A stretch of 64,000 bases of DNA, taken from contig NZ_CP137559.1 of the NCBI RefSeq assembly GCF_019249725.2, forward strand, positions 973,501-1,037,500, in the 5' to 3' direction. The DNA is from Segatella hominis. Lineage in GTDB: Bacteria; Bacteroidota; Bacteroidia; Bacteroidales; Bacteroidaceae. Positions 43,141-53,461 of the stretch are shown piece by piece (the first letter of the stretch is position 1; every line of letters starts with the position of its first letter). Position numbers and translations under genes: made by a program. The notes beneath the pieces were generated by a model. The model was not told the origin of the DNA and ran no database searches. It worked only from the letters and a program-made list of their open reading frames with translations.

Positions 43141-45243
43141 ATGGCAACAAAAAAAGCAGAAAGCGGCAAGAAAACTGCTGCTAAAAAGGCAGTGAAAACT
43201 ACTGCAACTAAAAAAGCAGTGAAGACTCCTGCAGCTCCTAAACATATCGGTTTGGTGAAGAATGACTCCTATCTCGAACCTTATGAGGATGCAATTAAGG
43301 GAAGACATGATCATGCTCTGTGGAAATTGAATCAACTGACTAAGAATGGTAAGCAGACCTTGAGTGATTTCGCCAATGGCTACGAGTATTTCGGTCTGCA
43401 TAAAACTGATCGTGGATGGGTGTTCCGTGAGTGGGCTCCTAATGCTACTGATATCTATCTGATTGGTGATTTCAATGACTGGAAAGAGTCGCCAAAGTAT
43501 CGTGCTAAACGTATTCAGGGTACAGGAAACTGGGAACTCAAGCTCTCTGAGAAAGCGTTGAAGCATGGTGATCTTTTCAAGATGAAAGTTCACTGGGAAG
43601 GTGGAGAAGGTGAGCGCATTCCTGCTTGGGCAAGAAGAGTGGTACAGGATGAAAAGACCAAGATTTTCTCTGCACAGGTTTGGAATCCGGAACCATACGT
43701 ATGGAAGAAGAAAACTTTCAAGCCAAAGACGACTCCGCTGTTGATCTACGAATGCCACATCGGTATGGGACAGGATGCTGAAAAAGTGGGTACCTATACA
43801 GAGTTTAAGGAGAATGTACTGCCACGTATCATCAAGGATGGTTACAACTGTATCCAGATCATGGCTATTCAGGAGCATCCATACTATGGCTCGTTCGGTT
43901 ATCATGTAAGCAGTTTCTTTGCTGCCAGCAGCCGATTCGGTACTCCTGAGGAACTGAAGGATCTCATTGATACTGCTCATCAGAAGGGTATCGCTGTGAT
44001 TATGGATATCGTTCATTCTCACGCTGTAAAGAATGAGGTGGAAGGTCTGGGTAACTTAGCTGGCGATCCTAACCAGTATTTCTATCCTGGTGACCGCCAT
44101 GAGCATCCGGCCTGGGATAGTCTCTGCTTCGACTATGGCAAGGATGAAGTCATCCACTTCCTCCTGAGCAACTGCAAGTATTGGCTTAATGAGTTCCATT
44201 TTGATGGTTTCCGTTTCGACGGTGTTACATCCATGCTCTATTACAGTCATGGTCTAGGCGAGGCTTTCACCTGCTATGCTGATTACTTCAACGGACATGA
44301 GGATGACAATGCCATCTGCTATTTGACTCTTGCCAACTGCCTGATTCATGAGGTAAACAAGAATGCAATCACCATAGCAGAGGAAGTGAGTGGTATGCCA
44401 GGATTGGCAGCTAAGTTTACCGATGGCGGATATGGTTTCGACTATCGCATGGCAATGAATATTCCTGATTTCTGGATTAAGACCATCAAGGAATTGCCAG
44501 ATGAGGCATGGAAGCCAAGCAGCATATTCTGGGAGGTAAAGAACCGCCGTAAGGATGAGAAGACTATCTCTTACTGTGAGAGTCATGACCAGGCACTTGT
44601 GGGTGACAAGACGATCATATTCCGACTGATAGATGCTGATATGTACTGGCATTTCAAGAAGGGAGATGAGAATGATATGGCACATCGCGGAATTGCTCTG
44701 CATAAAATGATCAGACTGGTGACGGCTTCTACTATCAATGGTGGATATCTGAATTTTATGGGTAATGAGTTCGGTCATCCAGAGTGGATTGACTTCCCAA
44801 GAGAAGGAAACGGATGGAGTTACAAGTATGCCCGTCGTCAGTGGAACCTTGTAGATAATAAGGATTTGTGTTATCATTATCTGGGTGACTTCGATCGTGA
44901 AATGATCAACGTTATCAAGAGTGAGAAGAATTTCAATAAGACTCCAGTTCAGGAAATCTGGCACAATGATGGTGATCAGGTACTTGCCTTCATGAGAGGC
45001 GACCTGCTGTTTGTTTTCAACTTCTCACCTACCAAATCATTTACCGATTATGGCTTCCTGGTACCTACTGGTTCTTACAGTATCGTACTGGACAGTGATA
45101 ATGTGGCATTTGGAGGAAATGGTCTGAATGATGATACAATGACACATTTAACAAATTATGATGCGCTCTATGTAGAAGAGCATAAAGAGTGGTTAAAACT
45201 CTATTTACCAGCTCGTTCTGCGCTCGTATTAAAGAAAAACTGA
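43141..45243 (+). CDS. glgB: 1,4-alpha-glucan branching enzyme, GH13, with H1-like N-terminal tail
   Basis: 700 residues, of the eukaryote-like branching enzyme group. CBM48 domain with FREWAPNATDIYLIGDFNDW about 98-117, then the GH13 barrel with regions DIVHSHAVK, GFRFDGVTS (nucleophile Asp360), AEEVSG (acid/base about Glu415) and ESHDQA. It adds alpha-1,6 branches to glycogen. The first 35 residues are Lys/Ala/Thr-rich (KKTAAKKAVKTTATKKAVK) like a histone H1 tail, not part of the enzyme fold. No other glycogen genes are in the window. Confidence 0.95.
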   Translation: MATKKAESGKKTAAKKAVKTTATKKAVKTPAAPKHIGLVKNDSYLEPYEDAIKGRHDHALWKLNQLTKNGKQTLSDFANGYEYFGLHKTDRGWVFREWAPNATDIYLIGDFNDWKESPKYRAKRIQGTGNWELKLSEKALKHGDLFKMKVHWEGGEGERIPAWARRVVQDEKTKIFSAQVWNPEPYVWKKKTFKPKTTPLLIYECHIGMGQDAEKVGTYTEFKENVLPRIIKDGYNCIQIMAIQEHPYYGSFGYHVSSFFAASSRFGTPEELKDLIDTAHQKGIAVIMDIVHSHAVKNEVEGLGNLAGDPNQYFYPGDRHEHPAWDSLCFDYGKDEVIHFLLSNCKYWLNEFHFDGFRFDGVTSMLYYSHGLGEAFTCYADYFNGHEDDNAICYLTLANCLIHEVNKNAITIAEEVSGMPGLAAKFTDGGYGFDYRMAMNIPDFWIKTIKELPDEAWKPSSIFWEVKNRRKDEKTISYCESHDQALVGDKTIIFRLIDADMYWHFKKGDENDMAHRGIALHKMIRLVTASTINGGYLNFMGNEFGHPEWIDFPREGNGWSYKYARRQWNLVDNKDLCYHYLGDFDREMINVIKSEKNFNKTPVQEIWHNDGDQVLAFMRGDLLFVFNFSPTKSFTDYGFLVPTGSYSIVLDSDNVAFGGNGLNDDTMTHLTNYDALYVEEHKEWLKLYLPARSALVLKKN

Positions 45244-45253
45244 AAGTAATTAT

Positions 45254-46351
45254 ATGGAAAAGAAAAGAAATAGTACCACCAAGATGCGTCTGACGTGTGC
45301 TATCATCTTTATAGTATTTACATATCTCTATTTGAGCTGCTACCAACAGGATCTGTTGGCAGTAGCTCAACATGCTTTATCGGGTGGAATGACTCAGTAC
45401 AACTATGTACTGTTTCCTATCCTGACTACCCTTGTCCTGTTTCTTCTTCAATGCGGCGTTTTTGCCATCACGCGGGTGAAGAAACGATTTCATGCATTGA
45501 CGTATTTTCCATCTTTGCTGATACTCGCTATCATCACGGATATTCCTACGGATATTGATACCTACCATTCATTGGGTAGCTGGTGCTGGCTTTTTCCGTT
45601 GCTCCTGATTCTTTATTCAGGAATAATGTGGGTAATCCGTCAACTGGAAGCATACGAACCAGATATTCAGAAAGGGCTCTGGCTGTCCAAATGTACTTGG
45701 ATCAACGTGCTTTCTCTGGATGTGATGATTCTTCTGGTGATTCTTATCGGAAATGGTAATGATGTGTTCCACTATCGCATGCGGATGGAAAGTCTGATGT
45801 GTGAAGGAAAATATCAGGAAGCGCTGGAGGTGGGTGCGCAGTCTGCTCATACGGATTCTTCACTCACCATGCTCAGAATAGCCTGCCTTCATAAAACGGG
45901 AGCGATGGGGGAGAAACTTTTCACTTACCCTCTTGTAGGTGGCAGCAAGGCAATGATACCAGACAGCGTGACTACCAAATCGATGATGTGGACCACTCCG
46001 AAGTGGATGCGCAAGAAGGTAAGAGGAAAATTCTACTATGTGAAACCGCTGGACTATCAGTTGAATGCATTCCTGCTGGATAAGAAAATCGATCAGTTTG
46101 TACACCTTGTGCAAAGCAAATATAATATCGAGAATGATTCGCTCCCCAAGCATTATAAGGAGGCATTGATGCTATATACCCACAGAAGATTGCATCCGAA
46201 GGTAGTATATAGAAATGCAGTAATGGAAGCTGACTTCCAGGATTTCCAGACTTTGGAACGGAAATATCCTAATGCAATGGAACGTAATGCCGCCTTGCGT
46301 GATACCTATGGTAATACGTACTGGTATTATTATCTTTATGGTAAGGAATAA
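45254..46351 (+). CDS. Membrane protein, probably DUF6057
   Basis: 365 residues. Five or six hydrophobic helices in the first 185 residues, then a soluble helical domain with a TPR-like unit (MCEGKYQEALEVGAQSAH). The family appears to be DUF6057 of Bacteroidota, of unknown function; I am only moderately sure of the label. It starts 10 bases after glgB, so it may be read from the same transcript, and is followed by a secreted TPR protein. Confidence 0.7.
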   Translation: MEKKRNSTTKMRLTCAIIFIVFTYLYLSCYQQDLLAVAQHALSGGMTQYNYVLFPILTTLVLFLLQCGVFAITRVKKRFHALTYFPSLLILAIITDIPTDIDTYHSLGSWCWLFPLLLILYSGIMWVIRQLEAYEPDIQKGLWLSKCTWINVLSLDVMILLVILIGNGNDVFHYRMRMESLMCEGKYQEALEVGAQSAHTDSSLTMLRIACLHKTGAMGEKLFTYPLVGGSKAMIPDSVTTKSMMWTTPKWMRKKVRGKFYYVKPLDYQLNAFLLDKKIDQFVHLVQSKYNIENDSLPKHYKEALMLYTHRRLHPKVVYRNAVMEADFQDFQTLERKYPNAMERNAALRDTYGNTYWYYYLYGKE

Positions 46352-46428
46352 ACTGGCTAATATGCCTTTTATCGTTATGATCATTCAGGCTATAAGCCTT
46401 ATTAAATATCTCAACATAAAAAACAAGT

Positions 46429-47646
46429 ATGAATAAACTTAAGTTGTTTTTGCTCATGTCGATTTCTTTCTTCTGTATGGCAGGCTATGCTCAGAAGAAG
46501 GAGATTTCTGCTGCACGAGACAATGTTAAGGCTGGAAATAATTTAACTCAGGCTCAGGCATCTATGGAGAAGTTGCTCAAGGATTCTGTGAATCGCGGAA
46601 ACCTGAAAATATGGAATATTCTCTATGATGCTGTGAGAAAACAATATGAGCAGGGGAATGAAAAGTTGTATCTGAAACAGGCGTATGATACAGCCCAACT
46701 GTTTAATCTGACAAGACAACTCTTTGAGGTGGCACAGAATATGGATTCTGTAGAAATGGTTCCTGACAGGAAAGGGAGAGTGCGTATCGAATATCGCAAG
46801 CAACATGCTGATTATCTGGGAAAAATCAGACAAAACCTCTACAGCGGTGGTCTCTGGTTTATCAGAAAAACCAGATTTCCCGAGGCATATAGTTTGTTGG
46901 ATCAGTATTTGCATTGCGCCAGCATTCCTCTCTTCGCCTCTTACAATTACAGGGAGAAAGATAAGCTGATTCCGACTGTGGCTTTCTGGGCCGTATATTG
47001 CGGATACAAGATGAAGAATCCACAGGCTACTTTACATCATTCGTATATCGCTCTGAAGGATACTACTCATTATAATTATATGTTGCAATATCTGGCAGAG
47101 ACATATAAACTCGAAAAGGATAAGGTAAGATATGTGGATTGTCTGAAAGAAGGATTCAAGAATTCACCTTCTTTTCCTTTCTTCTTTCCACGCCTGGTAG
47201 AACATTATATGGAAAAAAATGAACTGGATTCGGCAATGAATGTGGTGAACCAAGCTTTACTGGTGGATTCTTTGAATACCACTTATCTCCTGACCAAGAG
47301 TTCCATCTTGCTGAATCAGGGAAAGAATGAGGAATGTTTTGATATCTGTAAGTCTCTGATAGCGAAAAATGATTCCTTATCCGAAGCTCATCTCAATGCC
47401 GGTCTCTCATGTTTCAACCGCGCCATTATGCTGGATAAAAATTCGCAGAAATTGAGAAAGAAACATGATGAAATAAATGCGCTCTACAAACAGGCACTTC
47501 CATATCTGGAAAAATATAGAAAGCTCGAACCGAATGAAGTAGGGAAGTGGTCCCTCCCATTATATACGATTTATCTCAATCTGAATATGGGTAAAGAGTT
47601 TGATGAGATAGACAAAGTGATGAATAATAACAGAAATAAAAAGTAA
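46429..47646 (+). CDS. Secreted TPR-repeat protein
   Basis: 405 residues with a signal peptide ending AGYAQ (about 22). Tetratricopeptide-like helices fill the rest (HYMEKNELDSAMNVVNQALL, AGLSCFNRAIMLDKN). It is probably a periplasmic scaffold protein. The following helicase gene starts 2 bases after its stop and the DUF6057 gene lies 77 bases upstream, giving a three-gene operon. The link between these functions is not evident. Confidence 0.75.
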   Translation: MNKLKLFLLMSISFFCMAGYAQKKEISAARDNVKAGNNLTQAQASMEKLLKDSVNRGNLKIWNILYDAVRKQYEQGNEKLYLKQAYDTAQLFNLTRQLFEVAQNMDSVEMVPDRKGRVRIEYRKQHADYLGKIRQNLYSGGLWFIRKTRFPEAYSLLDQYLHCASIPLFASYNYREKDKLIPTVAFWAVYCGYKMKNPQATLHHSYIALKDTTHYNYMLQYLAETYKLEKDKVRYVDCLKEGFKNSPSFPFFFPRLVEHYMEKNELDSAMNVVNQALLVDSLNTTYLLTKSSILLNQGKNEECFDICKSLIAKNDSLSEAHLNAGLSCFNRAIMLDKNSQKLRKKHDEINALYKQALPYLEKYRKLEPNEVGKWSLPLYTIYLNLNMGKEFDEIDKVMNNNRNKK

Positions 47647-47648
47647 AT

Positions 47649-48962
47649 ATGTTACAAGATATATTGAATCGTTTGGATATAGAACTGAACGGCATGCAGG
47701 AAGCTACGATGCATGCAATGCTTCATAGCAATAAGGACGTTGTGGTTCTTTCGCCTACAGGTAGCGGTAAAACGCTGGCTTATCTTCTGCCACTGGTTCA
47801 GCTCATTGATCCATCGGTAGATGCACCACAGGCGCTTGTGATTACTCCTGGTCGTGAACTTGCATTGCAGTCGGCCAATGTACTGGGAACTATGCATACT
47901 CCTGTAAAGGCAATGGCTTGTTATGGTGGACGACCTACGATGGATGAACATCGTTTGCTCAGAAAGGTGATGCCTCAGGTTATCTTCGGTACTCCAGGAC
48001 GTCTGAATGATCATATCGATAAGGGTAATTTCGAAATAGAGAATATCAAGTACCTCATCATCGATGAGTTTGATAAGTGTCTGGAAATGGGCTTTCAGAA
48101 CGAAATGAGCAAACTGATAGAGAGTCTGCCAAATCTGGAACGCCATATACTGCTTTCTGCTACCGAGGCAGAGCAGATTCCTAATTTCGTTCACATGAAT
48201 CGTGCAGAAACGATTGACTATCGCATTGAGGAGGAACAGGTTTCAGACCGTGTTTGCATCTATCAGGTGGATAGTCCACAGAAAGACAAGTTGGAGACAC
48301 TCGCCCAGCTTCTGTTGAGTTTTGGTGATGAGAGTACCATTGTGTTCCTCAACTACCGTGACAGTGTGGAGCGTACCAGCGATTTCTTGCGTGAAAAAGG
48401 TTTCTCACTTTCCTCATTCCATGGTGGATTGGACCAGAAAGCGCGTGAAGATGCACTCTATAAGTTCAGCAATGGTAGTGTGAATATCTTAGTAAGTACT
48501 GATCTAGCATCAAGAGGTATTGATATTCCTGACATCAACAATATTGTGCATTATCATATCCCGGAATGTGAGGATAGTTATATTCACAGAGTAGGTCGTA
48601 CGGCGCGCTGGGAATCTCAGGGTAAGGCTTTCTTTATCATCGGACCTACTGAACACATTCCAGATTATGTGGATGCAGAGATACAGACTTACGAAATCCC
48701 GCTGACTCATTCTGTACCAGCCAAACCACGTATGGCTACTATATATATAGGTAAAGGAAAGAAGGATAAGGTAAGCAAGGGTGACATCGTAGGTTATCTC
48801 TGCAAAATAGGCCAGCTCAATTCTTCCGAGATCGGCAAGATCGATGTGAAGGACAGATATGCCTATGTGGCCGTATCGCGTACTAAGTTGAAACAGGTGC
48901 TCAAACTGACTGCCGGACAAAAAATCAAAGGTATCAGAACAGTAGTGGAAGAGGTTTTATAA
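47649..48962 (+). CDS. DEAD-box-like RNA helicase with DbpA C-terminal domain
   Basis: 437 residues. Walker A SPTGSGKT, GG and TPGR motifs, DEFD instead of DEAD in motif II (LIIDEFDKCLEMGF), SAT, and HRVGRTAR. The last 75 residues (MATIYIGKGKKDKVSKGDIV...) are the DbpA RNA-binding domain, which in E. coli DbpA recognises 23S rRNA helix 92. A role in 50S subunit assembly is therefore likely. It is shorter than DbpA of E. coli by about 20 residues. Confidence 0.9.
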   Translation: MLQDILNRLDIELNGMQEATMHAMLHSNKDVVVLSPTGSGKTLAYLLPLVQLIDPSVDAPQALVITPGRELALQSANVLGTMHTPVKAMACYGGRPTMDEHRLLRKVMPQVIFGTPGRLNDHIDKGNFEIENIKYLIIDEFDKCLEMGFQNEMSKLIESLPNLERHILLSATEAEQIPNFVHMNRAETIDYRIEEEQVSDRVCIYQVDSPQKDKLETLAQLLLSFGDESTIVFLNYRDSVERTSDFLREKGFSLSSFHGGLDQKAREDALYKFSNGSVNILVSTDLASRGIDIPDINNIVHYHIPECEDSYIHRVGRTARWESQGKAFFIIGPTEHIPDYVDAEIQTYEIPLTHSVPAKPRMATIYIGKGKKDKVSKGDIVGYLCKIGQLNSSEIGKIDVKDRYAYVAVSRTKLKQVLKLTAGQKIKGIRTVVEEVL

Positions 48963-49138
48963 TCTTATTTCCTTCGCCCTGATATATTCCCATATTGATC
49001 TTATTGATTCTCTGTCATCTTAATTGCTGATAATATGTATCAGTAATTCTATTTTCTGCATAAAAATACATAGAATAGGCAGAAAAGGCTGACAATCCGT
49101 AAGAATTTTGCCCATTTTGCTAAAAATGTGCAGAAAAG

Positions 49139-49170
49139 TTTGGTGGTTTCAAATAAAAATTGTAATTTCG
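49139..49170 (+). promoter_or_regulatory. Promoter of serC-serA
   Basis: TTTG at 49139-49142, 20-bp spacer, TAATTTCG at 49163-49170 (one off consensus). The preceding 170 bases after the helicase gene show no other clear feature. Confidence 0.6.
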
Positions 49171-49228
49171 CCGACGTGTTTTAAAAACACATAGGGAATA
49201 ATCCAATAAAAACTTAAATAATATACAG

Positions 49229-50299
49229 ATGAAGAAGTACAATTTTAATGCAGGTCCTTCAATGCTTCCACGCGAAGTGATTGAAAACACAGCTAAGCAG
49301 ATTTTGGATTTCAACGGTTCAGGTCTTTCATTGATGGAAATCAGCCATCGCGCTAAGGATTTCCAGCCAGTAGTTGATGAGGCAGTCTCCTTGTTCAAGG
49401 AGTTGCTTGATGTCCCTGAGGGTTACTCCGTTATCTTCCTTGGTGGTGGTGCGTCATTGCAGTTCATGCAGATTCCTGCCAACTTCCTCATCAAGAAGGC
49501 TGCCTATGTCAATTCTGGTACTTGGGCCAAGAAGGCGATGAAAGAGGCAAAGCATTTTGGTGAGGTCGTGGAGATCGCATCCTCGTCCGACGCCAACTAT
49601 ACTTTCTATCCTCAGTTTGAAGGTCTCGAGCCAGCTGATGCAGACTATCTGCACATCACTTCCAACAATACCATCTATGGTACTGAGTTACGTCGTGATC
49701 CAGATGTTAAGGTGCCTTTGATTGCTGATATGAGTTCTGATATCATGAGCCGTCCTGTGGACGTTTCTAAATATACAGCTATCTACGCTGGTGCACAGAA
49801 GAATCTCTCTATGGCTGGTGTAACTGTAGTAGTCGTGAAGGATGAACTCTTGGGCAAGGCTCCACGTGAGTTGCCTACAATGATTGATTATCGTACACAT
49901 GTAGATAAGGGCAGTATGTTTAATACTCCTCCAGTAGTGCCTATCTATTCTCTGATGGAGAATCTCCGTTGGTTGAAGGCTAATGGTGGTGTAGAGGCTG
50001 CTGATAAGCGTGCTCACGAGCGTGCTGATGTACTCTATGCAGAGATTGATCGCAATAAACTCTTCAAGGGTACTGTAGAGGAGGCTTCACGTTCTCTGAT
50101 GAACATCTGTTTCGTTATGAACGATGAATATAAGGAACTTGAGAAGCCATTCCTTGACTTTGCAGTTGAGCGTGGTATGGTAGGTATAAAGGGTCACCGC
50201 TCTGTAGGTGGCTTCCGTGCAAGTTGCTACAATGCTATGACTATGGAGGGCGTGAATGCTCTTGTAAAGGCTATGCAGGATTTCGAGGCACAGCACTAA
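49229..50299 (+). CDS. serC: Phosphoserine aminotransferase
   Basis: 356 residues, full length. It starts [18 protein letters not shown], has the PLP lysine at about 191 in [12 protein letters not shown], and the C-terminal [20 protein letters not shown]. It converts phosphohydroxypyruvate to phosphoserine in serine synthesis. serA follows after 28 bases, so the two steps of the pathway are co-transcribed. Confidence 0.98.
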   Translation: MKKYNFNAGPSMLPREVIENTAKQILDFNGSGLSLMEISHRAKDFQPVVDEAVSLFKELLDVPEGYSVIFLGGGASLQFMQIPANFLIKKAAYVNSGTWAKKAMKEAKHFGEVVEIASSSDANYTFYPQFEGLEPADADYLHITSNNTIYGTELRRDPDVKVPLIADMSSDIMSRPVDVSKYTAIYAGAQKNLSMAGVTVVVVKDELLGKAPRELPTMIDYRTHVDKGSMFNTPPVVPIYSLMENLRWLKANGGVEAADKRAHERADVLYAEIDRNKLFKGTVEEASRSLMNICFVMNDEYKELEKPFLDFAVERGMVGIKGHRSVGGFRASCYNAMTMEGVNALVKAMQDFEAQH

Positions 50300-50327
50300 T
50301 TCTAAAATATTCTAATCAAATTCAATC

Positions 50328-51245
50328 ATGAAAGTATTAGTTGCAACAGAAAAACCTTTTGCAGCAGCTGCTGTTGAAGGTATCAAGAAAGAAATTGAAG
50401 GTGCAGGCAATGAACTTGTCCTGCTTGAGAAATATACAGAAAAGACTCAGCTATTGGATGCAGTGAAAGATGTGGATGCAATGATCATTCGCTCTGACAA
50501 AGTTACTGCTGAAGTTTTGGATGCTGCCAAGAATCTGAAGATTGTGGTACGTGCTGGTGCAGGTTATGACAATATTGACCTTGCTGCTGCTACGGCTCAC
50601 AATGTAGTAGCTGAGAATACTCCTGGTCAGAATTCTAATGCAGTTGCCGAATTGGTTTTCGGTTTACTGGTATTTGCTGTTCGTAATTTCTATAACGGCA
50701 AGGCTGGTTCTGAGTTGAAGGGTAAGAAATTAGGTATCCTTGCTTTCGGTAATGTGGGTAGAAATGTTGCTCGCATCGCTAAGGGCTTCGGTATGGAAGT
50801 ATCTGCTTATGATGCTTTCTGCCCTGCTGATGTTATTGAGGCTGCCGGTGTTCATGCTGTCAAGAGTCAGGATGAACTGTTCCAGACTTGTGATATCGTT
50901 TCTCTTCATATTCCTGCTACTCCAGAGACTATCAAGAGCATCGATTATAAGGCTGTAAACCAGTTGCCTAAGGGTGGTATCTTGATTAATACTGCCCGCA
51001 AGGAAGTTATCAACGAGGATGAGTTGATTAAGCTGATGGCTGAGCGTGAGGACTTGAAGTTTATTACAGATATCAAGCCAGATGCAGATGCTGAGTTTGC
51101 TAAGTTTGAAGGTCGTTATTTCTCTACTCCTAAGAAGATGGGTGCACAGACAGCAGAGGCTAATATCAATGCTGGTATTGCTGCTGCTAAGCAGATTAAT
51201 GCATTCTTCAAGGATGGCTGTACCAAATTCCAGGTAAACAAGTAA
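50328..51245 (+). CDS. serA: D-3-phosphoglycerate dehydrogenase, short type with His-to-Lys change
   Basis: 305 residues: substrate and NAD domains only, without ACT or intervening domains, the short type III. NAD motif GILAFGNVGRNVA is at about 136-148, the catalytic Arg is in NTARKEV (224). Where most family members have TPHxGA the sequence reads STPKKMGAQT (about 267-275), a His-to-Lys change known from the type IIIK enzymes of Entamoeba and Bacteroidota, so it should be active but unregulated by serine through ACT. A terminator follows. Confidence 0.95.
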   Translation: MKVLVATEKPFAAAAVEGIKKEIEGAGNELVLLEKYTEKTQLLDAVKDVDAMIIRSDKVTAEVLDAAKNLKIVVRAGAGYDNIDLAAATAHNVVAENTPGQNSNAVAELVFGLLVFAVRNFYNGKAGSELKGKKLGILAFGNVGRNVARIAKGFGMEVSAYDAFCPADVIEAAGVHAVKSQDELFQTCDIVSLHIPATPETIKSIDYKAVNQLPKGGILINTARKEVINEDELIKLMAEREDLKFITDIKPDADAEFAKFEGRYFSTPKKMGAQTAEANINAGIAAAKQINAFFKDGCTKFQVNK

Positions 51246-51263
51246 TAAAAGAATAATAGGTGA

Positions 51264-51312
51264 GCTCGCAGAGGGTATTGTGTGAAAGTATCCTTTGTGG
51301 GCTTTTGTGTTT
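51264..51312 (+). terminator. Terminator of serC-serA
   Basis: GCTCGCAGAGGGTA (51264-51277) pairs with TATCCTTTGTGGGC (51289-51302), counting four G-U pairs, followed by TTTTGTGTTTT. The G-U pairs show it acts on the plus-strand RNA. Confidence 0.8.
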
Positions 51313-51362
51313 TATCATAGTGCCGGACTATTTTAGTGCGGTATTTTAATACCTACAACATT

Positions 51363-52697
51363 ATGGCAAAAATTAAACCTTTTAAGGGCATTCGTCCGCC
51401 AAAGGAACTGGTGGAACTGGTGGAATCAAGACCATACGATGTGCTCGATTCAGAAGAGGCTCGTGCCGAAGCTGGTGACAACGAGAAGAGTCTTTATCAT
51501 ATTATCAAACCTGAAATCAATTTTGAACCTGGTACTTCTGAGTATGATCCACGAGTCTATGAAAGCGCTGCTGAGAATTTCAGAAAGTTTCAGGAGAATG
51601 GTTGGTTGAAACAGGATGATAAGGAACAATATTACATTTATGCCCAGACCATGAATGGCAAGACGCAGTATGGTCTTGTAGTGGGTGCTTATGTAAACGA
51701 TTATATGACGGGTGTTATCAAGAAACATGAGTTGACTCGCCGTGACAAGGAGGAGGATCGCATGAAGCACGTACGTGTTTGCAATGCAAATATCGAACCT
51801 GTATTCTTTGCTTATCCAGATAATCCGGTACTCAATAACCTTCTGGTTCGCTATGCTGCTACTGCACCAGAGTATGATTTCATTGCTCCTGTTGACGGAT
51901 TCCGTCATCAATTCTGGATTGTTAGTGATGACCAGGATATTGCCACTATAACAGCGGAGTTTGAGAAAATGCCAAGTCTCTATATAGCTGATGGTCACCA
52001 TCGTTCAGCTGCTGCAGCTTTGGTAGGTGCTGAAAAGGCTAAGAATAATCCTCATCATACTGGTCAGGAAGAATACAACTACTTTATGGCAGTTTGCTTC
52101 CAGGCAAGTCAGTTGACAATTCTTGACTATAATCGAGTAGTGAAGGACTTGAATGGTTTGACTTCAGAACAATTCCTCGATGCTTTGACTAAAAATTTCG
52201 AAGTTATTGAGATTGATGCAATTAACATCAATGTATCTGGTGATGATGAAGGTATTCCATGCTATGAAAAGATGGAGTTACAGGAAGCTATCGATAAATT
52301 CGGTTTGGATATTCTGAAACCTGCAGCCCTTCATTCATTCCTCCTATATCTGGATGGTAAATGGTATGGATTATTCGCTAAGCCAGGTACTTACGATGAT
52401 GAAGATCCGATTGGCGTATTAGATGTTGATATTTCATCCCGTTTGATTCTTGATGAAATCCTTGGAATCAAGGACTTACGTTCTGATAAGCGTATCGATT
52501 TTGTGGGTGGTCTCCGTGGACTTGGTGAGCTGAAACGTCGTGTAGATAGTGGTGAAATGAAGATGGCATTGGCACTTCATCCGGTAACTATGCAGCAGAT
52601 TATGGACATTGCTGATAGTGGTAAGATTATGCCACCTAAGGCAACTTGGTTTGAACCAAAACTGCGCAGCGGTTTGATAATTCATAAATTAGATTAA
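51363..52697 (+). CDS. DUF1015 family protein
   Basis: 444 residues from the ATG at 51363 (MAKIKPFKGIRPPKELVELV), the family N-terminus. Other family segments are SRPYDVLDSEEARA, LYIADGHHRSAAAA and FLLYLDGKWYGL. DUF1015 genes very often follow serC-serA in Bacteroidota, suggesting a link to serine metabolism, possibly as a kinase-like protein; no activity is established. A terminator separates it from serA here, so it probably has its own promoter. Confidence 0.9.
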   Translation: MAKIKPFKGIRPPKELVELVESRPYDVLDSEEARAEAGDNEKSLYHIIKPEINFEPGTSEYDPRVYESAAENFRKFQENGWLKQDDKEQYYIYAQTMNGKTQYGLVVGAYVNDYMTGVIKKHELTRRDKEEDRMKHVRVCNANIEPVFFAYPDNPVLNNLLVRYAATAPEYDFIAPVDGFRHQFWIVSDDQDIATITAEFEKMPSLYIADGHHRSAAAALVGAEKAKNNPHHTGQEEYNYFMAVCFQASQLTILDYNRVVKDLNGLTSEQFLDALTKNFEVIEIDAININVSGDDEGIPCYEKMELQEAIDKFGLDILKPAALHSFLLYLDGKWYGLFAKPGTYDDEDPIGVLDVDISSRLILDEILGIKDLRSDKRIDFVGGLRGLGELKRRVDSGEMKMALALHPVTMQQIMDIADSGKIMPPKATWFEPKLRSGLIIHKLD

Positions 52698-52777
52698 AGA
52701 GTTCGACTTATAAGTCCGACTATTCTACAGAATTTATGTAGGACAGTTTGGTTTATATAATTGACGACTTAAATGGA

Positions 52778-53365
52778 ATGATTGACGAATACAAAACTAT
52801 AAAAGATCAAGTAGGCGAGGGGCTGTACACTGAGAAAAGAAGTAAGTTCCTCGCTTTTGCCCATCATGTGACATCTGTCGAAGAAGTCAAGGAAATAGTG
52901 GCAGGTTATAGGAAGAAATACTATGATGCCAGACATTGTTGCTATGCATATATGTTGGGTCCTGAAAGAAATGAATTCCGGGCGAATGACGATGGAGAAC
53001 CGTCTTCTACTGCCGGAAAACCAATCTTAGGACAAATCAACAAAGCAGAATTGACAGATATTCTGATAGTGGTTATCAGATATTTCGGTGGAGTAAAACT
53101 TGGAACAAGTGGTTTGATAGTCGCTTATCGTGAAGCAGCTATAGAGGCATTGGCTCATTGTGAAGAGGAAATCAGACAGGTAGAAGAAATTGTGACTTAC
53201 GATTTTACCTATCCTATGATGAATGATGTAATGAGAATTGTGAAGGAAATGAATCCACGTATTGTGGATCAGGTTTTTGATAACACCTGCAGCATAAAGC
53301 TTTCCATTCGCAAGAGTGAGGCAGAACAATTAAGAACTCGCTTGAAGAAACTTTCGTTTGAATAA
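52778..53365 (+). CDS. YigZ/IMPACT family protein
   Basis: 195 residues from the ATG at 52778; upstream in-frame starts are non-ATG. IMPACT N-terminal domain with EKRSKFLAFAHHV, ARHCCYAYMLGP and NDDGEPSSTAGKPIL, then VVIRYFGGVKLGTSGL and a C-terminal ferredoxin-like DUF1949 domain. The family is related to the yeast/mammalian regulator of GCN2; the bacterial role is not known. It lies 80 bases after the DUF1015 gene. Confidence 0.9.
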   Translation: MIDEYKTIKDQVGEGLYTEKRSKFLAFAHHVTSVEEVKEIVAGYRKKYYDARHCCYAYMLGPERNEFRANDDGEPSSTAGKPILGQINKAELTDILIVVIRYFGGVKLGTSGLIVAYREAAIEALAHCEEEIRQVEEIVTYDFTYPMMNDVMRIVKEMNPRIVDQVFDNTCSIKLSIRKSEAEQLRTRLKKLSFE

Positions 53366-53461
53366 AGTTTCTCCAAGCGAGTTTTTGGTTTATATATTCT
53401 TTTCGTTAAATAAATCAGAATTGTTTCTGTTTTAAAAAACTGGAAGTTTTTGTATTTATTA

